Positions 1 through 12,254 of a stretch of 64,000 nt of DNA are shown in pieces. How positions within the stretch are numbered: the first letter of the stretch is position 1; each line of letters starts with the position of its first letter. A program made the translations under genes and the position numbers. The notes under the pieces are model-generated. The model was given only the letters and a program-made list of their open reading frames with translations, had not been told where the DNA came from and ran no database searches. The stretch lies in contig JAECYW010000001.1 of the NCBI GenBank assembly GCA_023014335.1, positions 2,914,001 to 2,978,000 of the forward strand, read 5' to 3'. The stretch comes from Galerina marginata (taxonomy: Eukaryota; Basidiomycota; Agaricomycetes; Agaricales; Galerinaceae).

Positions 1-389
1 GCTGTATCTTCCGTGATACATGGACCCCCTACCTAATTGATGCCGCGTAACATGTTGATCAGACGATGGATTTTCAATGCTATGATGAGGAACAGACTGA
101 CGAGTTCAGCTGCTCTTTTGCATTTGGCAATGGCAACTTCTATCGTGGTTCCCTGAATTTCTGGAACTGCCATGTACCATTCAGACTCGCATATAATTGA
201 ATAAATAATTAGAGGAAAACTCACTGTCAAGATTCTGAGATTCAATCTGGATAGGATGTCCACCAGCGGAAAGGATTTCCTTGACTTCCTTCAATTTATT
301 CGCGTTACCAGTGACGAACACTAGGAAATTTAATGAATTGATCGCGTGGTGCAAAGAATGCGCGTACCTAATGGTTTTTGAGATGCCAT
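1..389 (-). CDS. HAM1: Inosine triphosphate pyrophosphatase (HAM1/ITPA family), 5' part, cut by the window edge
   Basis: This enzyme hydrolyses ITP, dITP and XTP to the monophosphates and so clears non-canonical purines from the nucleotide pool; it is cytosolic in the known family. Four minus-strand exons join cleanly: 389-368, 320-225, 166-102 and 32-1, with introns of 47, 58 and 69 nt. The spliced N-terminus reads [20 protein letters not shown], the family's nucleotide-binding start (TGNxxKxxE). NLDIPEIQGT and [11 protein letters not shown] follow in the next exons. The start was chosen because only the ATG at 389 splices in frame into TGNANK. The 3' part lies left of position 1. No frame break is seen. 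It is followed at 222 nt by the start codon side of nothing on plus; the next gene on the same strand is the ATG22-like gene, whose stop lies at 611. Confidence 0.93.
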
Positions 390-610
390 GAGGGATAGTT
401 TGACTCGAGAGTTGGTTTATGAGGTGGACTGTCAAGAGTGGCGATCTTGTACGATCACATTCTCGGCAATATCCGAAATTGATAAAATGACTCGTCCCGA
501 GGTAAGTGTCGAACTCCCAAAGCTATCATAGGAGATAAAAAAAATGGGTCAAATTCACGAGGAATTTTTCTCGCCGAAGTGACAGGAATCTTATTGTAGT
601 TAATCGTGTT

Positions 611-2954
611 CTACATGACATTCACCGATGGCGTAGAGTCCGCCTTCTTACGAATCCCATCGGCCCAAGCCACAGCATCACTACGGCCCTTCTCAACGTC
701 GATAAAGAACCAAATCACCAAGGATGCGCTAAAACACAATGCGAAAAGGAAGGGAAAGCCCATCCAGTTATTTCCCGACTTGTCGATGATGGCCTGAATG
801 ACGTTTGGTCCTATCATGGACGATGCGCGGTTTGAGAGCCCAAAGAGCCCAAAGAACTATAAGTTCAAAGAGAAAACCTTTAGTCACTCATCGAAGAAAC
901 CCAAACGTGTCTGCAACTTACCATGTTATCAAACCCTGGAGGCGTCAGCTCAGCCATCATGGTTTGTGAGAAGGCGTAGTATGGGGCTTGGAAGAGACCG
1001 AAAACGACGTTGTAGGCCCTGCATCAACATTCAATCAGTCTCGTCTAAAGTCTTAGAAAGCGGCCTGTTACCAGAATTCCCAAACGTTATGGAACCCAAC
1101 CTTTCCGGTCCAAATTCCAAGCATGCCCCAGAACGGGATCAAGATAGTGACGACGTTTGTTACGATGAACTGAAAAAAAAGGGTTAGCATCGTCATTTTG
1201 GTCTGAAGGAATGCTTTACCATTCTCTTGGTGCTGATTTTGAAGTACCTCTGAATATACCAAAACCCAAGCGTACTCATGGTAGAGGTAATTGCCTGGGC
1301 AAGCCCGAGGTACGTGTTCTGTAGGAAGCTGAAAGAGAATTTGTCGTTCTGGCAGATTGACACCAAGGTACCAGTAGTGTTGAGGCCCTAGTCGCATAAC
1401 ATAAGTAAATACAGCAACACGGAAAATAGGAAGGAAGGAACAGTTCGCATACGTCAGCGAGGAGGAAAAAGGAGAACAGGTAGATGAAGGTGTAAGGTAG
1501 CTTCCTGTATTGTTTACAGGCTGCCCATATCTGTGGATTTCAAGTTGAATACGGAAGTTCGGAAGTAAGAATAGGAAGCTTGGACAAACCTGTTTCCATC
1601 CAATCGTCAGATAGTATTCTCCTTTTGGAAGAGGAGGACCAGGACGGGCTTGTTGGAAAACAACTAAAGTGTTAATAAGCGTCAGAATGCCTCATACAAT
1701 CATGACTCAAGATAAGACGTACACCACCAGATTCCTAGTATGACCCAATAGGCATTAGTCCTAGAAGATACGACATAGGAACAATCAGGGCATTGGAAGA
1801 GTTGAGAAAGGACGGGATCTACAAAACCAGGGTATAATTGTTAACCTTCGGATTAGTTGCCAATGGGATCAAAATCGATAAATTCAAGCAGAGGGTAGCA
1901 ATGTAGCCTATATTGCTATGCATCTTGAGGGCAAAGGAGAAAAATGTTACGCGCGAATTAAGATAAGAAGTGTGACTTACAGTGCTAATGTTACTAATCC
2001 GATTCTTCTCCAAACTTTCTTCGACTTCGTATTCCTCCTTCGCGACTTCGCCTGCTTCGTACTGGGCACGCAGAGTCCGGGCATGCTGGGTGTTACGAGC
2101 TAGACGAGGAAACAAAGCGGCGTAGAACACTAAAGTGGCGCCATAGCTTATAAAGCCTATCATATACAAAGCCATAGCAAGTGGCCATCGTGATGGTGCT
2201 AGCCACGGTCATCAGGTGGGAAATCACAGTGGAAAAACAAGGAACGCACTCGTGAGGCTCATCTCGGCAAACTGGGAGGCCCAACAGACCACGGTGACCG
2301 CGAAAAGTAACCAACGACCGAAAGTTCCGTAATCGGCGGCAGAGCCTATGGTCGTGAATATCATGGTCATAACCTGAATTAATATTGAGATTGCGTTGTT
2401 AGGAAGGTAGGCAATAACTCACAGCAAAACTGATGCCATTTGCGATCAATACAACACTTGAGACGGCTTTTGTACCTCCAGCCCAAGGGACAACACATTG
2501 ACCGGAGGCGTCGGCTGCACTACAAGAAGAGCCTGGACCTTTGACTGGGTCAAATCCTGCCGCGAATGCTAGCGACTGAAATAGTGTCATAGAGAACCCC
2601 AAAGGGCCGACTCCCTATTAACTTTCGTCAACGATAATAAGATAAGCTGGAAGTTTTGAAAGTACATTATCGCCGTTGTAGTACACTTCGTAGAAGGCGA
2701 GGATGAGAAAGTTTAGTGCGATATCAGTCAAGTCAGCAGTAGTATAAACTCACGATAGTAAGCCCACAGTTCCCTCTTCGTAACAACTGGGCTCGTCCTT
2801 ACGGATAGACGAGACGAAAGCAGGCCCTCCTGTTATCGTCTACAGAATCTGTTACAAGCACATTGTCCTCCTCGGATTGCTTCAACGACTTTTCATCCGA
2901 CTGGATCAGTTCATGACCCATGTTTCCCTCTCTAGGAAATGGTGGCAGAGACAT
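611..2954 (-). CDS. ATG22: ATG22-type vacuolar amino-acid effluxer (MFS-related)
   Basis: Atg22 proteins export amino acids from the vacuole after autophagic breakdown. The gene is split into about ten minus-strand exons. Spliced pieces read in family order: TKRELWAYYLYYNGDNGVGP near the N-terminus, GFSMTLFQSLAFAAGFDP, SSVVLIANGISFA, FGRWLLFAVTVVCWASQFAE, QQARPGPPLPKGEYYLTIGW, FSFLQNTYLGLAQA, FWGMLGIWTGKVGF and GLFQAPYYAFSQTMMAELTP. The charged C-terminus ends at 611. Multiple hydrophobic segments fit a 12-TM carrier. The core has no frame break. The first exon is uncertain: ATGs at 2954 and 2921 are in frame with each other, and the junction into the TSPVVTKRELW exon near 2830 needs an unusually short intron or another upstream exon. 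The amidase gene starts about 900 bp away on the other strand. Confidence 0.88.
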
Positions 2955-3855
2955 CTTGGAGGATAGGAAGGAGCTATCTGTAGATGCTAGTCGGGATCTT
3001 GAGGTAGTTATCGCCTATCTAGCAAGCTCCAATTTGTCTTCACTAGTTGAACTGTCTTTAGCCCCGTATCATTGCCGCGTGTCCTGTGACCATGAATGCG
3101 CCTCATCTTAGAAGATATGCCATATGCCTAGGTGTCCCGAAAAAGAACCCTTGCACGCTCCATTGAATGGTGGTGTGCTAATTTTGCATGAACGAAGAAG
3201 TTTAGGCGTGCTGGCACTGGTCAAGCATGAGCTGAAGTTTGTTCGAGAAAGAACACTTTTTGCGGCAAGATAGGTCTATGTCACTGATAATGACCAAGGA
3301 ACTGGCTAGGATGAATGAAGTAGAGAGATAGCTATCTCAGTCTGTCACGAAGCAGATGGGAGATGGGGTAAAAGAAGAGCCAGCTTTGATGGTGGTTCAT
3401 CGCAAGGAGCATCGGTCCGGTTGACCGGTTCAACCAACATGAACTGCCGGCAGGCCTCAGACTCTTCATCTAGAACTCGAACTCTACTCCCTTGCCAAAA
3501 TTCTGGTGATGGTCTCTGAGCCTTCTTTTCCTTCGTGCCTCATTTTTTTTCAAACAAATGGGGCGGTGACGTGTTAATAAGTAGTGCGCTCACTAAACAA
3601 ATCTTCAGGACAGCTCCGAGTCGAAATTTATACCACGGAGAGGTTCTTTTCGCAGGGACAGTATCGGTTTCTCAAGACTTTTACGGTTGACCACGCCCTC
3701 TTATCGCATCTTGATTACAACTTAATCTTCACTGTCGATCTGCTAGTTTGAAAGGAGAAGATATTTAGCAAAGGTGTCCGCAATTCAGGTGAGACCTCAT
3801 GCACCTTCCAATGTACTACACATATTTACCCTTATCCTTAATCGATAGAACATAG
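2955..3855. other. Divergent intergenic region between ATG22-like and amidase genes
   Basis: About 900 bp with stop codons in all frames and no open frame that looks like protein. It must hold both promoters. I see no convincing TATA box or repeat. Confidence 0.5.
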
Positions 3856-6026
3856 ATGCTGGCTGGCCTGACTATTCACATTCTCCTTCAATACTTTTGC
3901 CTTTTCCTCCCCTACGCCTTTGGTCTTCTCAATGTACTCTCTGACTACCCTCCGGGATCAGTTTTCAGCTTCAGTAACCAACCGCACACCCAATACCTTG
4001 CAGCATCTCAAACAACGCTGACAGTCAAGGAAATTACCCCAAAATTATCAGAAGACCTCCTCGATGGTATATTCCCGGCAACAAGTCTCTGGATAAAGGA
4101 ACTCGCCTATCACCAAGGCTTCTCTCGAACAACAACTGGATCTTTATGGAAAGGTGGACGATGTTTGGAACGAAAACTTCCTCGAAACCCTGATTATTTT
4201 CTTCGAAGGGCGTGGTTCTGCAACATTGGATCCACGAGCCTACGATTGGCTGCAAGAACGAGGTGTTGTTCGAATTTTTCTCTCAGGCGCCATTCAACGG
4301 ACTTCCATGTCAGGTATCCATCCCAACACATCATATAGGAGGAACAATTCCTCCATGGCCCTTTCATAATCTCAGGGGACAACTGCCAAAGGTTTGAAGG
4401 TCCACGACGTTTATAGATTATACCTTGACGAATACGAGAGCTTCCTCTTCGGTGCAATTCCTGACTTGGTCAAAGGAGGATGGATCCTCACCAATATAAC
4501 TAGTCCGTGGGCGGACAATACTCCTGATACCCAACTCATCCCGGTACCCTCTCGTCTCGGAGTTCTCTCCGGCGCAACCTCGCCACTTGCCGGTACTCGT
4601 TTCGGGTTAAAGGATATCTACGACGCGCAAGGACTGCCAACAGCCGCTGGCTCTCTGGCCTATGAGATGACACATCCCATTCCCGAAGGAACAGCTCCCT
4701 CAATAACGAGACTCCTCGCATTAGGCGCAACCATGGTAGGGAAGACGCGAACCTCACAGTTCGCTCATGGTGCGCACCCCTGGGAGTTCGTGGACGTGCC
4801 ATATTCTTGGAATCCAAGAGGCGACGGCCATCTTACTGCGTCTGCGTCAAGCTCGGGCAGCGCATGTGCGATTGCTGGCTATCAGTGGCTGGAATTCACA
4901 GTCGGCAGTGATACGCGGGGAAGTGTGAGGAAGCCAGCAGCTTTAGTGGGTGTGTATGGCATCCGCCCATCCCATGGAAGTTTGGATTTGACTGGAGTGG
5001 TCCCTCTCTCAGAGGAAATGGACACTGCTGGGTTTTTTGCTCGCCATCCAAGTATTTTCCACACCGTCGCCTCTCGTTGGTGAGTTCGACTTGCTCCATT
5101 TCCTAATAATCATTAACCCAAAGGTTTAGGTATGCAGGTTCTCCCGTTTGGAGCCAACAGCCAACCACTCGTTTTCCAATGAAACTTCTCTACCCTACAG
5201 ACCACTTTCCTGTGAGGGACAGCGCTGCACAGAAATTGATTGACGCTTTTGTCATAGCCTTACGTCAGCATCTCGGTATCAGTAACAAGCAGGTCAATTT
5301 CACCGACATTCTCACTCCGTTTCTCCCGAACGGTAGCTTTCCAAGCATTCCAGCTGTCTTCCAATAAACTCGCAGAGTATCGGTCATGGGTGTCCGTTGG
5401 GAAGCCCACCACCGACGAATTTATTTCTCGGTTCGGAAGACCGCCGACTTTTGACCCCATACCCGAGAAGATGTTTGCCCGTGCTCAATCCATTACAGAC
5501 GATGACTTCGCAGATGCCGTCTCACTGAAACGCGCTTTCCGCGACTCGATGTCTAAGCACGTCTTCAAACATGACAAAGAATCGTGCTCAGATTCTATCT
5601 TCATCTACGACGCTGCCACGGGAGGTCTACCTTCCTACCGCGTGGAGGAGTTTAACTATCTCTCTGGAGCCACGCCCTTCTTGCTCAGTTTTGCTGGTGC
5701 GGACACGGAAGCCAAAGCATCTGACTTTTTCAACTTCCTAGGCTTCAATGGGTGAATTGCCTGAAGTGACCGTACCGATTGGCCAGGTTCAATATTTTAG
5801 CGCGTTGAGCAGGACGTGGGAGCCCATTCCGATTTCAATTCAGCTGGTGTCGCGAAAGGGGTGCGATCAAATGCTTCTAGACCTGGTGAAGAGGCTGGCC
5901 GATGTGGGAGCTGGTGCGGCCGGTGCAGGCGGGGAGATCAATGTACTGACCCGCTCTGACCAAGCAGGACAAGGCACGGGCGCTATCTGGACAATTCTAC
6001 CTATTCATAAGTTATTTGCGTTTTGA
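3856..6026 (+). CDS. Amidase-signature enzyme with several frame breaks
   Basis: Amidase-signature hydrolases cleave amide bonds with a Ser-cisSer-Lys triad. The central stretch 4394-5083 is clear: the catalytic Lys is in RFGLKDIYDA, the cis-Ser lies in the SASSSGSACAIAGY segment and the nucleophile Ser in TVGSDTRGSVRKPA. An N-terminal hydrophobic stretch (MLAGLTIHILLQYFCLFLPY) could be a signal peptide. An intron near 5081-5129 restores SRWYAGSPVW. The reading frame changes without clean splice sites near 4100-4130, 4385-4395, 5340-5350 and 5745-5750; at the last, LGFNG-stop becomes LGSMGELPEV if one T is ignored. Protein-like sequence continues on both sides of every break. This is either a young pseudogene or, more likely given similar breaks in conserved genes here, a sequence with base-calling errors. 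The substrate cannot be told. Confidence 0.8.
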
Positions 6027-6852
6027 CAGATGACACGGAGATAAAGAGATGCTCTTTATTGGTAGACAGCTATTGTTATCTCGATTCCCTTCTTTCATTC
6101 CCGGAAGTGTAGGATCTACGGGTCGACCAGTGATCTGGTCATTCCTGACTACTTACTACCCCAGCCATTGTAGGAGAGAAAAAAGTGCTAGTAGGCGCTT
6201 TGGAATGAGGGCTTGTTTTAATTTCCGGCCGATTTCATGAAATAATGGTAGCCATCCCCATGAATACTACCCCCTTTTCGCCAACTCCCCCACTCCTGTA
6301 ATTTGCCTTCTGACTCGGCTCAGTTTCCACAAGGTTCACTAATATTAATGAGGGTTTGAGTCACAACGAGGGTTCACACGAGTAGCTTTTAATCCATATA
6401 TACACGGCCTCTTATAATTGTTATGAAGCCCCATATGGTCGGAAACTTCTTTGACCACATTAACGGTGCGAAAGTGTCATATCGGGCAGTCTCAAACAAA
6501 GTCCATGGACAACGGAGGCATTTTATTATAAGAAGAAATCCGGATCCTCGGACTGGGAATTGCAGCCCAGTGAAGGCGGATACGGCTTTGTAAGTAAACA
6601 TGGACCTACAACCGGCCGAACACGTGGGAAGGGAAACTCCGGATGGCAAAAAAGGTCTTTGCCCACTTGTCAGTGTACCTGGTCTACGAACTCTTCCATG
6701 CTGCATTGCCATTCTCAGCTAGCTTCCAACACGGGGGCGTGAGACTGGGGCTCAAGAGGTTTACGCTATTTACCTGGTGACACAGATGAGGTGCATTTGA
6801 CACCTTCGTTGTTATCTCTCGACCACCACCACGACTCTCACCCGCGCCAATT
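6027..6852. other. Intergenic, nothing recognised
   Basis: About 0.8 kb between the amidase stop and the kinase-like start. Short open frames on both strands show no motif. Confidence 0.5.
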
Positions 6853-8354
6853 ATGAGTTTGGCTATCAGGCCTATGTTACGCCCTGTCGTCTGGTCTGAT
6901 GTTGACTCGCGGGGCCACACTCTGCGCCGCGAGCGGTCTCCAGAGCCCGGCCCATCGGACCAGTATGAGGGCGATGACGATTCTCCAGCAAGAAAGAAGA
7001 AAAAAGCCTTCGGTCTTCCTGCAGTCTACTATCCTCCGCATCTCAGCCCATCCGAGAAAGTGTGGCGCGATCGCTACGGATATCTATATCAGAGAGGGTA
7101 CCAGGTCCGACCACGCTACCAGCCCAATTGGACACCCACATGTTTTGGGAACGGGAGACACCATCATAGCGGCGAAGATCATATTATGCAGATTGTGCGC
7201 CCCACAACTCCTTGATAGTCTTGTTGACACTAATTTGCGCCACTGCCCCCTCTAGCTCCCTCAAGTCCTAGATGGGATTCGGCGGCAAGATGGATTGGTC
7301 GTATGTATCAAGATGATCCAGGATCCTCGGAAAATAAAACAAATCAAGATCACGGAGTACTTTTCCTCGCGCAAAATGACTGCAGACTCTCGTAATCATG
7401 TTGTCCCATTCTATGATACCTTTGGAGATCAATATTCCGCCCACATTCAGTTCATGGTTATGCCCTGTTTTGCGACGTTTTGACGATCCAGATTTTCTGA
7501 TGGTGTGCGAGGTTGTTGATTTCGTTTCTCAGGTTCTTGAGGTGCGTTTGTCCGTCAATCGCCTTGTATTTCCGAATTTTTACCATTAGCGCCCACTTAC
7601 AGGGACTAACATTTCTCCATGAAAACAACGTAGCCCATCAGTAAGCGGATACACAACCTCCGATGGAGTCCATACTCATTCGCCTATCAGCAACCTTACC
7701 GCCGAACATATCATGATGGATGCCAAATCCATCGTTCCAACCGGCTGGCACTTCGTCTCACACTTTTGTGAGCCGGATGGCATGACCAGAATTTCGCCAT
7801 TAGATCGCAAGAGTCATTCTGTCCGGTACTATTTTATCGGATTTGGAAGCTGTTACCATATTCCGCCGAATCAAGCGCCTCTAGTCCGGGATATCGGAGG
7901 GAATGACGACGATGTCCCTGAGCTGTTCACCGGGAAGCCTTACGATCCCTATAAGCTCGATGTCTATACACTCGGGAATATCTTCTTAAAAGAACTATAC
8001 CAGGTTCGTGCTTATTCCTCTTTGAATCTGATTCTGTTGTTCAAGATTCGTTGTTTTATTCAGAAATACCACGGAATAGAGTTCCTCGTAGACCTATTAA
8101 ACTACATGCGGATACAAGATTTCGAGAAACGTCCAGGGGCAGACAGGGTTCTCCGAAGGTGGTACCATATCCGGGACACCCTAGACGAGGATGAGATCGA
8201 GGAGCAGCCGTTACATTACCGACAGGGCGTGCGCCGTCGCTACCCCACCGATTCTCCGAGCAGTTCCAGCAGCCGCTCTCACAAGCGCGATATATCGTCT
8301 ATTCTTAATCGGGTACGTCTGCCGTTTCCGAGTCGGGGTTGGTTGCTCATTTAA
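6853..8354 (+). CDS. Protein-kinase-like protein with degenerate active site (Agaricomycete FunK-like relative)
   Basis: The N-terminus carries an acidic patch and a basic KKKK stretch, then the segment VYYPPHLSPSEKVWRDRYGY. A phase-0 intron (about 7194-7255) joins it to LPQVLDGIRRQDGLVVCIKM, which keeps the ATP-anchoring Lys (VCIK). VVDFVSQVLE and FLHENNVAH lead to the catalytic loop. After splicing from about 7640 to 7690 the loop reads VAHHNLTAEHIMMD, so the HRD Asp is Asn and the loop Asn is His. The DFG motif reads YFIGFGS, so the Mg-binding Asp is Gly. VPELFTGKPYDPYKLDVYTL, close to the usual lobe-C sequence, follows, with a Ser/Arg-rich tail. A frame break sits at the CCC run 7463-7465 (one C too many for MPVLRRFDDP). 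It is either a pseudokinase or a decaying gene. The start ATG at 6853 is supported only by being first in frame. Confidence 0.68.
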
Positions 8355-9028
8355 ATTTTAATATGGTTTTAGTGATCGACTTTGTTCCCTCTTTCGTTCT
8401 GGTTCCGACTATTTTTGCGTGCCTGACATTTTTATTTAGCTTATTCTTTTTCCTTGTCTTCCTTATCGCCTACTTGTATATTACATATTAAGAAACACCA
8501 CCTTGTATTCGTACTCCCTTTTCTCGTACCTAGCCGGACGCAGCAACAACGACTTGTTGTGACTTCTTCTGCATATAGCATAGATCGATACATTTGGACT
8601 TTTGAATCACATAAACAACTGCTATGACGTATGGCTTCCTGCGCACTGATTGCACGCGCGCAGCAGCGGCAAGATGCTGCAGCTCGCCACCAATATTACA
8701 GAAAAACAATGAAGAATTCCGTTCATTTTGAAGAAAAGCTTTCTCCCAAATAAGGGCCGTTGAATCATTGGTCTGCGTTAAGCGCTCGTTGGCACGCTGA
8801 TTCGGATGGGCACTAATTTGAGGTACCTACTTCCAATAAATTCCCTGACATACGAGAAATAACTAAATGCTGCTATTCCTTGTGGCTAGCATCCCATGCC
8901 TATTTTGTCTGGATAGTGAAAATTATTTCCTATTGACGAATTGCCCAGGAGTCAAGGCCGAGATAAGATTAGACTGGGTTGCACCACTTTTTTTTTTTGG
9001 AGCTCAAATACTGTAGGTTTAATTTAAC
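8355..9028. other. Intergenic, AT-rich, nothing recognised
   Basis: No open frame with protein character and no repeat recognised. Confidence 0.4.
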
Positions 9029-9295
9029 ATGAAATACTCCTTTCCCGGCCGTGACTCCAATTGCAACCAATCACAAGGAATCGAGTTATGCCTAGCCATA
9101 TCTCCTTGTTTCTTTTTAGGCCTAAAATCCACGGACCATCCAGATGGAAACGCATCCCTGTCAAAATCGGGTTCCAACCACTCAGGATCCTCAGTTCAAC
9201 AACTCCTTGACAAAGAAATTCATCTGCTTTCCATGGACTTGGCGACCATGCTTAAATTGGGACAAGAAGTTAATTCATGTCGATATTTGATTTAA
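9029..9295 (+). pseudogene. Relic of the 5' end of a third copy of the tandem F-box gene
   Basis: From about 9130 the DNA resembles the start of the two F-box genes downstream: CCAGATGGAAAC..TGTCAAAATCGGG matches the region around their start codons. The translation DGNASLSKSG..QQLLDKEIHLLS parallels MENSTQSKSE..SLIDEEISRLF. Similarity fades before the F-box itself and the frame ends at 9295. The third unit of the array is thus reduced to about 50 codons. It lies 1.3 kb upstream of the first intact copy in the same orientation. Confidence 0.55.
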
Positions 9296-10410
9296 GCCAG
9301 CTCTGAGCTGCGTGTTTACTGTACGTAATCAGGAAGCTGGTCAGCCTGGGAACTCGGTCATTCATTTTCCACAAATCGCAAAAACGTTGGAACCACCATG
9401 ATTTTTGTATGTACAGGTAGAGCTTAATCGTGGCTACACGAATGCACGTTGAAAGAATAAGAATTGCAGCCTGTGGCAGTCAGAAAACGCCTCAACTTTT
9501 GATCTGACGTGCGCATTCGGCTAATTTCTTAATTTAGAACACCGGTGACAGGCAAGTCAGCACTCGCAGCAAAACTACGAAAGCTTTGCTCAAAAAATAA
9601 CTTGCGCATTGTTTTCTGTACAGAATAAACTTGCAGATGGATATATTCTATAGGGTTTTCTCCTCAGAGATAAATTGGAATACTGGATCATTTATCGAGG
9701 ATGTAACTGCATGGTCAGTTACAACATCGTGTCACATTGACCCAATAGCAAAGTAAGAGACTCTATAATGCAAAACATAAAACTAGGCGAGTGCTCTATA
9801 CATACTAGAGTATTAGATTTGATTTTCTTGAAATTTTCTATTCACGTTTCGTAGCTCTGGACCACAATCGAGGAATATGTCTTGAATTTGGAGATCCTGT
9901 ACGACCAAAAGGGAATTTTTTTGCAGTTCTCAAAATTAAATTATTTAAAATTCTGAAGTGAACTTAGAATACCTTCCTTCATATTCTCCCAAAATTTCAA
10001 GGAATTTGAAGCAGAACTGACCGAGTTATTGCTCAATTTGTCCCGGAGACCAGATGTGTCCAGCTTCTATTTTGGGACATTACATCGGAAACGTAATGAA
10101 TCTTTGATCTCGATCACAAATTTGTATTGAAATTGGCCTGACCGGGTTCATAGTCACACATTAGATACCGGCTCTCAATGAAAAATAATTTACAACTTCT
10201 TCAAATCTCTTTCTAAAATTCTGAAACTTGGCAGACTGAAGCACAAGAAGTATGCGATCGCAACAGTGTCGCTACTTTGACGGGGCGTGGAATATTTAAT
10301 ACACAGTAAAAGGATTTATCTAACGTGACCGAGATCACCATAGGTGACAGTAGTTATTTATTCGGAATCAGATTGAGATGCCGCCTTAAATTGCATGCCC
10401 ACAACCGGCA
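9296..10410. other. Intergenic, AT-rich
   Basis: About 1.1 kb with stops in all frames. It may hold decayed remains of the third F-box copy, but no alignment convinced me. Confidence 0.4.
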
Positions 10411-10562
10411 ATGGGCGGAGCAATGACCTCGCGATTGAACTCAGAACAAAGCACTTTGGACTCTTCCTCGATCGACTGCAACTTCAAGTTTGTTACTGGC
10501 GATTCTTGGAACAAGGTATACCAACTCACGCCTTCTGCCTTTCTCATTGAAACCTATAGACA
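10411..10562 (+). repeat. Duplicated 5' flank of F-box copy 1
   Basis: The last 70-80 bp before the start codon resemble the flank of copy 2 (12440-12593): both contain a GGCGATTCTTGG / GGTGACTCCTGG block, the word GGTATACCAA and then CTATAGAC(A/G)AT(G/A)CAGATGG at the start. The duplication unit therefore included promoter or leader sequence. Confidence 0.6.
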
Positions 10563-12254
10563 ATGCAGATGGAAAACTCGACCCAGTCAAAATCCGAAAC
10601 TGGTAGCAGTAAATCAACTCACTACTCTTCCGCTCAAAGCCTCATCGATGAAGAAATATCTCGCCTTTTTGAGGCGATCAGAGACCTTCGCTCTCGCAGA
10701 AACGAGTTATCTTCGATTTCCTGGCTTCCACCTGAAGTGATCTGCAAGATATTTGAATGTGTTCAGGATGCACACAAACCAGAATCAGACGAATACGAGG
10801 AATATCCGACAAATTACGGCAATCGCTACGCATGGATTAAAGTTACTCATGTATGCAGGCACTGGATGAAAGTTGCTCTTGCATATCCTTCTCTTTGGTC
10901 AAACTTTGTGACCGACGTAAATCATCGACGTCGATGGGACAGAGAGTCGTTTCTCAGGGCCAAAAATTCCCTACTTTCCGTCGCAGTGACGGGTCCAGGG
11001 ACTGCATCCACAGACTCGACCTTAATATTCGAGAATCATCTCGTTAAAATGGCCTTGGATCAGCTCCAGCACATAACACATCTTTTTCTTGAACGTATAG
11101 AAGACAAAGCTCTATCGAAACTGCTATTGGACGCCCCTTCGTCCTCTCCGATGCTCACATCCTTAACCCTTTTATCGTGGTCACCAGGCGTACCTACTAT
11201 CCTACCCAGGACCCTCTTCAAAGATTGCACTCGTTTACGATCCTTGTTCATAGATGGCTTCGCTATTGACTGGGGATCGTCTATATTTCGGGTCACTAAA
11301 CTGATCAGATTAATACTGCTTAATGTTCCAAACCCCCATCAACCTTCCCTTGCAGATGTTCTCCTTTTTTTGAAAGGTAACAGCTCTTTGGAGCTTTTAG
11401 ATCTCCGGTATTCAATCTCTGATTCAATAGACACCATTTTCCCATCTTACGAGATACACCTTCCTCGACTGACATCGCTTTATATCGCTGCGACTGCCGT
11501 ACAGGCTGCTGAAATTATATCTCGGGCTGTCTATCCGGAAAACACCACGATTAACATAAGATGTTCATCTACCGACATGAGCGAGGCCAACCTTTCTACC
11601 CTCGCAGTAATCTTCAGCCTTCGTAGCCCAGAAAAATGTCTTCGAAATCTAAAGATTCGAAGAAAAAACAACGGCGTTCAGATCGTGGCGACCGCAGATG
11701 CCATTAACACCCAACTCCAGGAGTCAAATTATAAACGGTCATCTCGCGGTCTCACCATAGAATATACTCTTCATAGAAGAGATGTGCTCAGCTTCACAAT
11801 ACGCGCGTGCAGGATCTTGGCGCACAGGCTTGAAAACCTGGAATCCCTATGGCTTGACGATTGGACTCCCATGTCAATTCCATTGTGGTTCGAAATTTTC
11901 GGTGGCCTGAAGAAGCTGGAAGCAATTCGGCTTGGACCCAGTTCGATGGTAAACCTCCTTTGTGCCATGGACGCCCCTTCCGAACACCAGAATGACTCGG
12001 AGGCACTGCCAATCTTGCCGTCTCTCCGTAGTTTGGAGGTACACGGCGTCCTTTTCAATGGTGACAGTACTACTCATAGCCCTTTAGGGCTCATGGAGAG
12101 AACATTTGCAAAACGGCGAGAGCAATCTGTCCCAATTCGCAATTTGACGTTGGACAGATCATGCACTGTCATGTACCATGAAGATATAGAGATACTGAAA
12201 CGGGTTGTTGACAATCTTGAATGGGATCATGGACGTGGAGGACGGCGTATTTAG
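10563..12254 (+). CDS. F-box protein, tandem copy 1
   Basis: A 563-residue intronless protein. A helical segment (SLIDEEISRLFEAIRDLRSR, about residues 27-46) precedes an F-box core, LPPEVICKIFECV, at about 54-66, followed by WIKVTHVCRHWMKVALAYPS with the conserved VCRxW. The rest is an irregular leucine-rich region, as in many Agaricomycete F-box proteins where it binds substrates. F-box proteins bind Skp1 and bring substrates to cullin-1, which is itself encoded at 49 kb. The frame is intact over 1.7 kb. The second Met (residue 3) aligns with the start of copy 2, so the true start may be 10569. Confidence 0.85.
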   Translation: MQMENSTQSKSETGSSKSTHYSSAQSLIDEEISRLFEAIRDLRSRRNELSSISWLPPEVICKIFECVQDAHKPESDEYEEYPTNYGNRYAWIKVTHVCRHWMKVALAYPSLWSNFVTDVNHRRRWDRESFLRAKNSLLSVAVTGPGTASTDSTLIFENHLVKMALDQLQHITHLFLERIEDKALSKLLLDAPSSSPMLTSLTLLSWSPGVPTILPRTLFKDCTRLRSLFIDGFAIDWGSSIFRVTKLIRLILLNVPNPHQPSLADVLLFLKGNSSLELLDLRYSISDSIDTIFPSYEIHLPRLTSLYIAATAVQAAEIISRAVYPENTTINIRCSSTDMSEANLSTLAVIFSLRSPEKCLRNLKIRRKNNGVQIVATADAINTQLQESNYKRSSRGLTIEYTLHRRDVLSFTIRACRILAHRLENLESLWLDDWTPMSIPLWFEIFGGLKKLEAIRLGPSSMVNLLCAMDAPSEHQNDSEALPILPSLRSLEVHGVLFNGDSTTHSPLGLMERTFAKRREQSVPIRNLTLDRSCTVMYHEDIEILKRVVDNLEWDHGRGGRRI

